Below are positions 53,816 to 63,837 of a stretch of 64,000 nt of DNA, in pieces. Position 1 is the stretch's first letter. Each line of letters opens with the position of its first letter. Location of the stretch: contig JAMXIF010001194.1 in NCBI GenBank assembly GCA_028583685.1, positions 21,926,313 through 21,990,312 of the forward strand, given 5' to 3'. Made by a program: the position numbers and the translations under genes. Source of the DNA: Petaurus breviceps papuanus. Its lineage: Eukaryota; Chordata; Mammalia; Diprotodontia; Petauridae. The notes below the pieces were generated by a model. It saw nothing but the letters and a program-made list of their open reading frames with translations, did not search any database and was not told where the DNA came from.

Positions 53816-54214
53816 TCCTAGAGTCATTGTTTTCTGCACATGGCATTACCAGCTCCTTGCCTTTGTATCGGCTGTTGCTCATGCCTGGAATGTTTTCCCT
53901 CCTCACCTCCACTTAGAATTCTTAACTTCCTTTAAGCTCACTGTAGGTCTGACCTTCTATAGGTCCTTCCCAGTCTCCCATGTCATTAATACCCTCTCTC
54001 TTTTGAAACCACTGTATTTATGTCTATTTTGCATTTACCTACTTGGGTGCATGAATTGAATTTCACTGCTCATTCTTCATAATCAACACTTTGGCTAATT
54101 CCCTGAAATATCTCTGTGAGACATCTTAGGCTATCATAAGAGAGTGGGAACAAATGCATTGTCCCCATATCACTCTGTCTTAGTCTTGCCTCTCCCCCTA
54201 GCACTGACAGTAAT

Positions 54215-54400
54215 ATATAGTGGGAAGAATGTGGACTGAAAGTTATGCTGTGTGATTTTGAACAACTTACTTCCCCTCTCTGTGTCTCAGCTTCCTCTAT
54301 GGTAAAAAAAAAATTACATGGTAAAAAATATGGTAAAAATACAAAATACTACATAGTCTCTAAGACCCCATCAAGCTTTAGCATACTGTGATTCTTTGTT
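54215..54400 (+). mobile_element. MIR-like SINE with local duplication
   Basis: GCTGTGTGATTTTGAACAAC, CCTCTCTGTGTCTCAGCTTC, then a triplicated ATGGTAAAAA unit (54298-54335) and a tail AAGACCCCATCAAGCTTTAG. Confidence 0.75.
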
Positions 54401-54401
54401 T

Positions 54402-54788
54402 TGTTTTTTCCTTATTCCCTGTGACCTGAACATTTGTATTCCACTGAGTCATTTAACTGATTTGGATTCTGTGGGCAACAGTTTTTCTTTAGTGTCCTCT
54501 CTTCCCAGTGAGAAAGGCAAAACTCTGAACAAACAGCTCTGGGGGACAATTTAGTCATGCAAAATGAGAAAGGAAGGAAGAGAGACGCTTTCAACAAAAC
54601 GGTCTAATAAATATGAAGTTATAGTTCAAAAGAAGTCAGGTGATCCCAGCAGTGAATCAGCCAGAGTAATTACTGAGTGTGTGTAAATCCGCCACAAAAG
54701 GCCTCCATGAAGGAGTATTTTTTTCCCAGAGAAACAAGAGTACAGAGAAGAAAATAAAGGAAAGAACCAGAGATTGGGAAGTAACATA
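54402..54788. other. Unique sequence
   Basis: Nothing recognised. Confidence 0.45.
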
Positions 54789-55024
54789 GTCAGTATCAGA
54801 AAGGAACCACGGAAAGCTAGAGATGAAAAGGAACTCAGAGGTCAGCTAATCCAACCCATTCTTGAAAGGAACTCTCACTACAACAAACCTCACAAGTGGT
54901 CTTCCAGTCCCTGCTTAAATACCTCCAATGAAAGGGAACTCACTACTCCCTGAGGGCACGCATTCAACTTTTGGATAGCATTCATTGTTTGAAAGTTTTT
55001 ACTGATATCTAGTGTAATTATATG

Positions 55025-55250
55025 GTTACAGTTATATGGTACATTGGATAGAACACTGGGCCTGGAGTTAGAAAGATCTCAGACACTTAATAGCTGTGTG
55101 ACCCTGGGCAAGTCACCTAAACTTGTTTGCCTCAATTTCATCATCTATAAAATGAGCTAGAGAAGGAAATGGCAAGCCACTCCAGTATCTCTGTTAAGAA
55201 AACCCTAAATGGGGTCATGAAGAGTCAGACACAACTAAAGGACTAAACAA
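55025..55250 (+). mobile_element. RTE-tailed SINE nested in CR1/L3
   Basis: Head ATGGTACATTGGATAGAACA, core TGTGACCCTGGGCAAGTCAC, then the RTE tail GAAGGAAATGGCAAGCCACT, GGGGTCATGAAGAGTCAGAC. Confidence 0.92.
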
Positions 55251-55604
55251 GAAAGCTAAATTTGCTTCTTTGCAATTTCAACCCATTAGTCCTAATTCTG
55301 CCTTCTGGAGCCAGAGACACATAGCATCCCTTCCACATGACAGCCCTACAAATGTTTGAAGGAAATTATGGTGTCCCTCACTCTCAGTCTTCTCTAAGGC
55401 TAAACATCTCCTGTGCCCTCAACCCATCCTTACATGACTTGTATTCAAGGCTCAAGGTTGCCCTCCACTGGATGTTCTTCAGTTTATCAATAGCCTTCCT
55501 AAACTGTTGCACCCAGAATAAAATGTCATCCAACCAGGTCAGTATAGTTATACGATTATCTCCTTATTCCTGAAACCTATGCTCTTCTTAGTTTAACCCA
55601 AGAT

Positions 55605-55607
<3 letters not shown>

Positions 55608-55688
<81 letters not shown>
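55608..55688. repeat. (CT)n microsatellite
   Basis: About 40 CT units then CCTTCCTTT pyrimidine tract, lying within the CR1/L3 element. Confidence 0.97.
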
Positions 55689-55690
<2 letters not shown>

Positions 55691-56814
55691 TCCTTTCTCT
55701 CCTTCCCTTTCTCCTTCCCCCTCCTCCTTTTGCTATCATATTAGGTCATTAACTCATATTGAATTTTCAGTTCACTAAAATCCCCAGATCTTTTTCAGGC
55801 AAATGCCTCCCTTATCTTGAACTTCTGATACTGGTATTTTTAACCCAAGTGTAACCTTATTTGATCATATTGAATTCCATTATATTAGATTCAGCCCATT
55901 GCTTCAGCAAGTTTTGGGATCCTTACTCTTGTCATCCAATGTGTTGGCTGACCCTCTTAGGTTTGCATCATCTTCAAATTGTATAAGCATACCATCTGTG
56001 CCTTTATACAAGTCATTGATAAGATTATTAAACATCACAGGACCAAGCACAGATTCCTGAGGCCTTCCACGAAAGACTCCTTTGAAGTAAAAATCAAACT
56101 ACCCCTCTAGTTCAGCTTTGTAAGTTATTCCAAATCCATCTGATTGTATTGTCATAATAGCTTATATCTCTTCCACAAGAAGACTATAAGATACTTTACC
56201 AAATACTTTGTGAAAATCTAGTCAAACTATATCTACAGTATTTCTCTGTTCTATCAGTATAATAACCTTTTAGAAAAAGGAAATAAACTTAGTTTAGTAT
56301 GGTCTATTCTTAAGGAAGCCATGCTGGTTCACTGTGATCATCACTTTCTTTTCCAAACATTCTTTAACTACCTCTTTGATAATCTAGAATTTTGCCAGGA
56401 ATTAAAGTCAAGCTCACTGACCTGTGATGTAAGGTCTTTATTCTCTATACCCTTTGAGAATCAGGACATTTATGGTACCTCTCCCATTCTCCAAATTTTC
56501 TAAATACAATGATTGTGGCTTAGCAATCATATTTGGCAGTTTCTTCAGCATGTGAGGATCAGATTCATCAGGACTTGAATTCATTCAGGACACCTAGGTA
56601 CCCTCTTACTATTGCTTCCATTATGTTATGTCCTTTTTAGTCTAGAGATCAATTGTCAATGGTAGAGAAAACATGAATTGAGTGGCTCTCTATTCTCCCT
56701 GTTGTCAGACATCATCATCCACACCACTTCAAGCAGCAATCCTATCTCTTCCTTCTTTGGTCTTCTTCTTTCCTCCAATAAAATTTTGTAAAACTCCTTT
56801 TTGTTTTCCTAAAT

Positions 56815-56975
56815 GAACAAGTCACTTTACTGCCACCTGCCTCAATTTCTTCATTTGTAAAATGGGGATAATAATTGTACCTACCTTCCAGAGTGGTTAT
56901 GAGAAACAAATAAGATAATACTTGTAAAGTGCCTCACATTCTGTAAGTACTATATAAATGTGATCTATTACTATC
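56815..56975 (+). mobile_element. MIR-like SINE fragment nested in CR1/L3
   Basis: TTCTTCATTTGTAAAATGGG, GATAATAATTGTACCTACCT, AGTGCCTCACATTCTGTAAG. Confidence 0.82.
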
Positions 56976-57857
56976 AGTCTGAACTTTAGTACCATATCAC
57001 ATCTTTGTATACATATTCCATTATTAGTTGGCCTCATTTCCATTTTCTGTGCTTATATTTTTAAAAATATTCCATGATTGGGAAGTTCTTTAGATATCAC
57101 ACAGTCTTTTGAGATAATTTCAGGTTTTCTTCTTCATGGAAATTGTTTCCCTTTGTGTCTTTAGAATTTCATTCTTTAAAATTTCCCATTCACCCTGAAC
57201 TCACTCTCATTACCTATACTTCTCATGAATTCTTTAAAATCTGTTCCCCCAAAATCAAGATTTAATGTCAGACTATACCCAGCTTTTCTCTCTTTCACTA
57301 TCACAAATTCTTATCCCATAGGGTGCCCACCATTTCAAAGTCAGCAACCAGTTCTACCTTGTTAGTGTGAATAGAATTCAGAATAGAATTTCCCCTTGAT
57401 GGTTTCTTCACACTTAGAAGGATGAAATAATCATCAAGACAAGTTAAGAACCCATGAATTTATTTGCTTTTGGCAGATAAATAGCTCCAGCAGATGTCTG
57501 AATGATTGAAGTTTCTCATCACCACTGTATCATCAGATCATTATATTGTTTTCCAAACTCCTTGTCCATTTCCTCTTTCTGTCCATGTGGTCTATAGAGC
57601 ACTCCAATAATAGGATTACTTAAGTTTCTCTACCTATTTTCAACCAAATGTTCTTCATCATGCTTCCTTACTCTGGTTTCTGGATTTTCTCACATAAATA
57701 AGCTTTTTTAATATGCAATTCTATCACACCTCTACCCTTTACTATCCTGTTTCTTTTGAAAGAGCTTTACCCGTGCAGAAACATATTGTAGTCATGGATT
57801 ACATCAGCCAAGTCTCGGTGGTAAAATTTACCTTTGTAAATTGTTCTGAGTCAGGTA

Positions 57858-59595
57858 CACACTGGTCATAAATACAAGGTCAAGATAAATACAATAGAGT
57901 CAATTAGGCAATTAACAAAAAAAGATGTTTATTAGATAAAAAATAAGGATATAAATACAGAGTAATGACATTTGTTGACTAACTCCCTTCTCTGGGATGC
58001 ACCTAAGTTAGTGGTAATAGCAGCTTGGTTAGAAATGAGCAGTCTCTCAGCTATGAAGAGTCTTCTCATCTCTAATTTATATGTCAGGGTGGTGGTAGAA
58101 TATTGTTACCAGCATAAGGGGCAAAAAAAGAGGGGAAGAATTGGTTAAGAAAAATCATTTACTCCTTCTTGAGTGACTGGCCACCCTCATGGAGGTAGCA
58201 AATCTTTGTTCCCATTTTTCAAAGGATCTCAACTTCCTTTTTCGTCATTGTTTTCATCATTGTTTTCATCCTCTTCTCCTTGGGGGGTAGGGGGAAGGAG
58301 GCTCCTCTATTTTGTGATGGGTTTTTTTTAACATGCTCCAGGGAGGAACTATGGGAAAGAGGGAGGGAGAAATGCTTGAGGAGATACCTCACCTACCAAA
58401 CTCCACCAAACTTATTGGCCCTTTCTAGGGGATGCAGAAAAGATTGGATTCATTCTATCTTTCTCTTGCTTTGGGGAAGGTATAATATATGTATCAATAA
58501 AATTTCTTTGGTTCATTCTGAAACCCCAAGTGGACAATTCCAGCAATTAGAAGAAGAATCTTTCTCTTTCTTTCTGTGGACCTGAGCAACAGCTACATCT
58601 CTCAGCTGCAATTAACTTACCTGCAGACACATGGGGACAATGAACTATATCTTAAGGAAAACAGTATGTTTTGAAAATGTATGACAAATGCAGAAAGTAG
58701 ACCTTTTTTTCAAAGAAATGAGGAATGAGATATAGGTTCAGTGTAAGAGCCAGAGTATGTTAAAAGATAAGGAAGTAGGAATTTTACCGTTTTCACTAAC
58801 AGAGATAGGCATCTCCATTCTTCAGTGGCTCCAAGTGACCCTAAACCATTGGTTACATGGCCGTTTTTTTCTTTTTATCTTGGTATTTGCAGGTTTGCAC
58901 AGTCACAGTTGCCCACAGCAGCCTCAGCAATAGTGATTGCAGCAGCATTGGGAGGTGGTCTCTCTCATATCTTCTCCCCTTCTTTTGGTCATTCTGACAG
59001 GCTCTCCCAGTCCCATTGTTTACTCTTCACTCCTCATGAGATTTCCACTCTCATCCCTTAAGATGAAGGGAGAAAGGAGGATGACTTTTCAGACACAGTC
59101 ACACCCCCCAATGGTCCTTGAATCAGAAAATAGGAATGAGGTCTTCCCATTATGCAGGCATTCATGTATAACTCCTTGGGGGGAGGGAGGGGCGTGGAGA
59201 GAGATGCTACAATATGGATTAATCATGTCACCAAAAACAGAATACCCCACCATGGTGCTACCTGCATCCTAAGTCTAGATCTTCATGACTAAGGGATATT
59301 GATGCTCCTCCAATCACTAATATCATGTGACTAATCAACCCATAACCGGTGCTGTGGTTAGTCCCCTTCTTGTTGCCTCCAGAGGCCCTTACCTCCTCAC
59401 TTCCCTGACACTGCCATTCTTCTTGCTAGTTGCCTAACTTTGGGCATTTGTGCATTGATATTTGATATCATGAATTTTATTACTATGGAGAAGTAGAAAT
59501 TCATCAGGTAAAAACAGCATATGACTAATGCATAAAGTTATGACAAAAAGAAAAGGAGAGAAAGAGACAGAAAGATCTGGAGCACCACATTTTAG
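57858..59595. other. Unique sequence, no gene seen
   Basis: Frames of 101 (58280-58585) and 111 codons (58937-59272) have no recognisable domain, no flanking exon signals that I trust, and overlap other frames. 57895-57955 (GTCAATTAGGCAATTAAC, GATGTTTATTAGAT) may be an ancient repeat. Confidence 0.45.
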
Positions 59596-59767
59596 AAATA
59601 ACATTGACAAATTAGTACTAATACAGAGGAGGGATGCCAGGAGAATTAGAGTGTTTAGTGTTGAGATGGAAGGATTTAGGAAAAACAGGAGAGTTTAAGT
59701 CTTCTTATGGAAGGGAGATTAAATCTATTCTACTAGAACCTGGAAAGCAAAATTAGGAGTCCTGAGG

Positions 59768-59925
59768 CACTGTGGTAAAACAGAAAGCTCTAAATCTATA
59801 GCCAAAAGACTTAAGATTCCAATGCCAGCTCTGACATTTATTAAACTACCTACCTGTGTGACATTGAATAAGTCGCTTCACTTTTCTAGGAATCTGTCCC
59901 TTTATCCATAAAATGGGGGGATCAT
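59768..59925 (+). mobile_element. MIR-like SINE nested in CR1/L3
   Basis: GTGGTAAAACAGAAAGCTCT, CCTGTGTGACATTGAATAAG, CTTTATCCATAAAATGGGGG. Confidence 0.78.
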
Positions 59926-59929
59926 ACTC

Positions 59930-60122
59930 ATTCCAATCCAACAAACACTTATTAGGTACCTACTAAGTGCAAGGAATCCTGCTAGACATTGGCAAAACAA
60001 AAGTGGTCCTTGTTTTAAAGAAGCTTACATTCTACTGGAAGGGTGCAACATATAAATAAACAAGTTTACAAATCATCATTGGAAAATGAAGAAGAAGCAC
60101 TAAAAAGGAGACAGAGAAAGGT
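59930..60122 (-). mobile_element. L2 3'-end fragment nested in CR1/L3
   Basis: CAACAAACACTTATTAGGTA, CCTACTAAGTGCAAGGAATC, TAAAGAAGCTTACATTCTAC. Confidence 0.85.
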
Positions 60123-60254
60123 TTCAGTTCTCACTCCTAGGATGAAGGGGGCAGAGGCAGATTTGGGCTTGATGTAAGGAAAATATTCCAAACAATTTGT
60201 ACTGAATCAATGATACTGATCTCCCTAAGCTTTTCTGGGATCCTTAAGTGAGTT

Positions 60255-61005
60255 CACCTCTCCAGCAACAGCCAACTTGCCAATAACATCTTTTTTGAAA
60301 GAAGTCAGTTTATGGCTCAGAGAGGCACACTCAAGCTGCTCTAAGAGTAGAGCCAATCCATCAAAATCTCATCCCAAAGCCCAGCTCAAATCCCTCTGCC
60401 AAGGACATCAGCAATCTCTTGATCTTATCCACAACCCACAATGCAGTGGATAGCAATGGTGCGTGTTCAATATGAAGGCTCAGATCTTGAAGAGTTCCCA
60501 GGATAAGAGTTAGTGACTGTCTCTAGTCCCCCGTAGAGCATCAGCTGAGCCAGTATCCAAGGCACTATTAAATTTACAGAGTCTTGCTCGAGGACCGTGG
60601 CAGGTTGCTGAGGAAGGCAAAGTCTAATTATGGGAGCAGCACCCCATGGAAGACTCTAGGACACAAGTTTAAATAGGCTACAAAAGACTTTTCCTGGAAA
60701 GGTAGAGAGCAGTTCTTTCATCTTTGCTATTGAAAAATCTAACCCAGTAACAGAGCTCCTGTGGCAGTGCTGGACATTTGCCTAAAAGGGGGTCTGAGAT
60801 GTTGAGATAAGTCTGAATAAAAGTATATGAGAGAGAGAGAGATGGATGGATCGATAGATGGTCAAAATGAAATTTAAACTGGAATTCAAATGAGCTCATA
60901 TGCTACGTCAAGCTTGAGTTTGCACACACAAGGCACAGTATATGTGTGTATAAATATTATAATTATATATTGTTAGTGTGTGCATGTAAAGGGATTTGTC
61001 TTATT
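60255..61005. other. Unique sequence, no gene seen
   Basis: Includes a GAGA/GATG microsatellite at 60830-60860 and an AT-rich stretch 60935-60975. Confidence 0.5.
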
Positions 61006-61009
61006 ATTT

Positions 61010-61722
61010 TTTTTTGGACAGAAAAACACCAGAGGGCTTATTTTCAGGGGAGGGCTTATTTTAATGAACATTGACAGCAATTTTAATAAACAGGTAAATG
61101 TGAACAAAAAAATGTACCAGCAAGCAAATCACTGGGGAAGAACAGGATGACGCGCTCACTGCTGCAGCTCTGATTGGATGCAGCTTGGAGCACGGCGTGT
61201 GTTTCACNNNNNNNNNNNNNNNNNNNNNNNNNNNNNNNNNNNNNNNNNNNNNNNNNNNNNNNNNNNNNNNNNNNNNNNNNNNNNNNNNNNNNNNNNNNNN
61301 NNNNNNNNNNNNNNNNNNNNNNNNNNNNNNNNNNNNNNNNNNNNNNNNNNNNNNNNNNNNNNNNNNNNNNNNNNNNNNNNNNNNNNNNNNNNNNNNNNNN
61401 NNNNNNNNNNNNNNNNNNNNNNNNNNNNNNNNNNNNNNNNNNNNNNNNNNNNNNNNNNNNNNNNNNNNNNNNNNNNNNNNNNNNNNNNNNNNNNNNNNNN
61501 NNNNNNNNNNNNNNNNNNNNNNNNNNNNNNNNNNNNNNNNNNNNNNNNNNNNNNNNNNNNNNNNNNNNNNNNNNNNNNNNNNNNNNNNNNNNNNNNNNNN
61601 NNNNNNNACAGAGGGTACCATAATGTAGTGTGTAGCACAGGGGATCACCTTCACTACAGTAGCAATCTCAATAGGGCTTATTTTAGGGATAGGTCTTATT
61701 ATCGGGGAAACACGGTAGCTAT
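61010..61722. mobile_element. Unclassified repeat interrupted by an assembly gap
   Basis: Left side (61034-61062) has GGGCTTATTTTCAGGGG followed by a second GGGCTTATTTT. The right side (61675-61714) has GGGCTTATTTTAGGGATAGG, then CTTATTATCGGGGAAACACG. The repeated motif on both sides is in direct orientation. The left part also has CGCGCTCACTGCTGC and GGAGCACGGCGTGTG, unusually CpG-rich for this window. Probably a transposon, but I cannot place the family. Confidence 0.5.
61208..61607. other. Assembly gap of 400 N
   Basis: Exactly 400 N bases, so a nominal gap is possible. Open frames reported across such a run carry no information. Confidence 0.98.
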
Positions 61723-61799
61723 TATTATTCATATATTTTGGAGACAATGAGACCAACTGAGGGAGGATTGAGATGACAGCAGACCCACTACACAATTAG

Positions 61800-61925
61800 A
61801 ACCATTCAACCAATAAATACACATTTATTAAGTGCCTGTTTTGTGGCAGCAGCATCCTAAACACTGAGAATGGAGAGAAAAAGAAAAAAGCAAGCTTGTG
61901 GCCTCAAAGAGCTTCCATTTTAAGC
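61800..61925 (-). mobile_element. L2 3'-end fragment
   Basis: CAACCAATAAATACACATTT, ATTAAGTGCCTGTTTTGTGG, GTGGCCTCAAAGAGCTTCCA. Confidence 0.8.
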
Positions 61926-62458
61926 TATCAGACTCCATTTTTTTACCTTGATTTGAGGTTTGCCTATATCATTGGTTATCATCCCTTTCCTTAGCTGAGA
62001 AAATTCAGATTGATGGTTGATTCTTCCCTAGAGTGGATGTTCATCTTAAAGAATGCTAGGAAGATTAAGGACTCAACAGATTAGCTAATGAACCTTCTGT
62101 GAGAAGTTCAGCTAAATGGATTTCATTTCAGGAATAACCAAGCTAACTAATTTGACTTGCAGATTAGCAGATACAACTCTAAGATGCCTGGGGAAGAGTG
62201 AAATGTTTGTCTCCTTTTACAATGTCCTGGAAATTAGGGTTAGAGTCGAAGGCTTCACCCTAACTCTAACCCTAATTCTGAGGCTCCCCTGGAAGTGTCA
62301 GGAGGCTCCAGGTTATTCTCTCAAAATAATGAATTAAGAGTTCCAAATTTTTTGGAAAAGTAGAGAGGAAAGTTTTTTTGGTTTGTGTCTTAGCAATTTG
62401 TCCCTATTACTTTGGGGTTTTTTATTAGTTTTTGTTTCCATGTACATTTTGTTAGTGA
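61926..62458. other. Unique sequence with a telomere-like hairpin
   Basis: No repeat family or gene recognised apart from the inverted repeat at 62232-62277. Confidence 0.45.
62232..62277. repeat. 15-bp inverted repeat with TTAGGG/CCCTAA
   Basis: Perfect arms AATTAGGGTTAGAGT (62232-62246) and ACTCTAACCCTAATT (62263-62277), with a 16-base spacer. Confidence 0.85.
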
Positions 62459-62717
62459 TAATGGAGGTTGGGGCAACTAGGTGGCATAATGGATAGAGCA
62501 GTGGGCTTCGAGTCGGGAAGATTCATCTTCCTGAGTTCAAATCTGCCCTCAAACACTTAACTAGCTGTGTGACCCTGGGCAAGTTATTTAATTCTGTCTT
62601 AGGTTCCTCATCTGTAAAATAAGCTAGAGAAGGAAATGGCAAACCAGTATAGTATCTTTGCCAAGAAAACCCTAAATGGGATCACAAAGAGTGGTCCACA
62701 ACTCAACAATGGAGATT
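62459..62717 (+). mobile_element. RTE-tailed SINE, full length
   Basis: Head GGCAACTAGGTGGCATAATG, core TGTGACCCTGGGCAAGTTAT, tail GAAGGAAATGGCAAACCAGT, TTTGCCAAGAAAACCCTAAA. Flanks AATGGAGGTTGG and AATGGAGATTAG are a probable, slightly diverged target duplication. Confidence 0.9.
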
Positions 62718-62892
62718 AGATTGGACCATTTGACAAAAAGTGGAACTGACTAGGCAGGAACTTATTGGGACAAGGTGGGAGAAGTACACAGTACTCCATT
62801 TTGGGACAAAGCAAATTGTTTACTTTGGATGGCTTTTTTTACTGAATAATTTAAAATAAATAATGGCAGGTGCCTTTCTAAGGACTCAAAAT
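62718..62892. other. Unique sequence
   Basis: Nothing recognised. Confidence 0.4.
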
Positions 62893-62894
62893 AC

Positions 62895-63005
62895 CAATTA
62901 ATCCAACAATAAGAAATCTGGGGTACCTTCTGTGTGCCCAGCCCTATACTATGCCTTGGATGACACACAAGAAAAGAAAACTTAGACCTCAAAAAGTCTT
63001 AGAAT
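62895..63005 (-). mobile_element. L2 3'-end fragment
   Basis: GTACCTTCTGTGTGCCCAGC, CCTATACTATGCCTTGGATG, AGACCTCAAAAAGTC. Confidence 0.65.
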
Positions 63006-63017
63006 CATAGGTGTTAC

Positions 63018-63175
63018 CTTAGTACAGTAGAGAGAGAGCCCTGGGAAAGAATCTAGCTTCTGACATACACAACTTCGTGACCCAAGCCAAGTCACTGAAC
63101 TCATCTGAACCTCTGTTTACTCATCCACAAAAAAGAAATAACTATACCTATCATGCCTAAGTTGTTAGGTCAAAA
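63018..63175 (+). mobile_element. MIR-like SINE
   Basis: TACAGTAGAGAGAGAGCCCT, GCCAAGTCACTGAACTCATC, CCTCTGTTTACTCATCCACA. Confidence 0.75.
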
Positions 63176-63177
63176 AA

Positions 63178-63542
63178 TATAGCGTACTAATGTAGTTTGC
63201 AAAATTCAAAAGTTCTATGTCAACACTTTGAGAGGAGACACACTTGCTTCTAGATTCTCCAGGGAAATAAAAGAGAACAAAAACTTTGGGAAGAGGTGAA
63301 ATGTAAGTGGATTTGAACCCTGGGTTACAGAAGAGCAAGTTATTATTATCGTGGATTTCAGAGCCAGCTAATAATTTTGGCATCCAGAGCAAGCTCCACA
63401 AAATGAGCCTGGGCAAACATCATCAAGGAGACACTAGAATCAACTCTTTTTTTAAAGCAAATTTTCAGTTGAGGGAGGAAGAGAGACTCCAGACTTCAAG
63501 GAAGCAATGGGGTCAGGGGCAGGGGAATAAGTGTTCCTTACA
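63178..63542. other. Unique sequence
   Basis: Overlapping short frames on both strands, none recognisable. Confidence 0.45.
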
Positions 63543-63544
63543 AT

Positions 63545-63710
63545 GACACCATGAAATAAGTACATGAGTTATTATCCCTATTTTACAGACAAGTGCTCTG
63601 ACTGAGATTCAGCAGGGATAAGTGATTTCACCAGGTCACACAAGGGTTAAGAATCAAGCCCAAATCTCTGACTCTAAATCAAGCACTCTTTCCCATTACA
63701 CCACGCTGAG
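63545..63710 (-). mobile_element. MIR-like SINE
   Basis: TTATCCCTATTTTACAGACA, CACCAGGTCACACAAGGGTT, TCTTTCCCATTACACCACGC. Confidence 0.82.
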
Positions 63711-63776
63711 AGTAAGACTGGACAGAGGAAAGTTGATTCCTGTGCTGCTTCTCACCTAAAGCATCATCCTGTTTGA

Positions 63777-63836
63777 AGTGTCATGGTATAGTGAAAAAAG
63801 CCCTGAACTGAGTCCAACCCAGGACTCTACCATTTA
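63777..63836 (+). mobile_element. SINE head fragment
   Basis: GTCATGGTATAGTGAAAAAA, GAGTCCAACCCAGGACTCTA; cut by the next SINE. Confidence 0.6.
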
Positions 63837-63837
63837 C

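Larger units (their letters stand above)
52790..54080 (+). mobile_element. L2 LINE ORF2 fossil with nested repeats
   Basis: Sense L2 in three blocks. 52790-53345 includes a 165-codon open stretch (52858-53355). It is decayed RT: TVSLSSLYNLTLTP, then CLLDSSISIS and CLKLNMLKIGIVIP, corresponding to the CLLDIS and LKLNMSKTELI blocks of L2 RT. 53575-53690 continues the C-terminal region. 53816-54080 is the end of ORF2 and 3' sequence (CTCATGCCTGGAATGTTTTC). A SINE (53358-53572) and an opposite-strand L2 end (53692-53815) lie between blocks. The YADD box is not preserved. Confidence 0.8.
54790..57855 (-). mobile_element. Long CR1/L3 LINE
   Basis: Minus-strand CR1/L3 across about 3.07 kb (2.6 kb after removing inserts). 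3' terminus at 54800 (TCAGCTAATCCAACCCATTC, CCTCCAATGAAAGGGAACTC). 55260-55560: end of ORF2 and adjacent 3' sequence. 55740-56580: the RT domain read in reverse, with landmarks ATTGAATTCCATTATATTAG, AGTCATTGATAAGATTATTA, CACAGGACCAAGCACAGATT, CTTTGTGAAAATCTAGTCAA and ATTTTGCCAGGAATTAAAGT. 56980-57855: upstream region resembling the endonuclease part of CR1 (GGTGCCCACCATTTCAAAGT, GTGGTCTATAGAGCACTCCA). Many stops; very old. Inserts: SINE 55025-55250, a (TC)n expansion, a MIR-like SINE 56815-56975. Confidence 0.82.
59600..60250 (+). mobile_element. CR1/L3 LINE 3' region split by two repeats
   Basis: 59600-59765 (GGATGCCAGGAGAATTAGAG, GGAAGGGAGATTAAATCTAT) and 60130-60250 (GGCAGAGGCAGATTTGGGCT, TTGATGTAAGGAAAATATTC) are collinear CR1/L3 blocks. 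Confidence 0.7.

Noticed and set aside
58280-59272. Three frames of 78-111 codons in unique DNA
   Set aside because: They overlap one another, have no recognisable domains and lack trustworthy splice context.
61061-61795. Long frames of 144-244 codons on both strands
   Set aside because: They consist almost wholly of undetermined residues across the 400-N gap.
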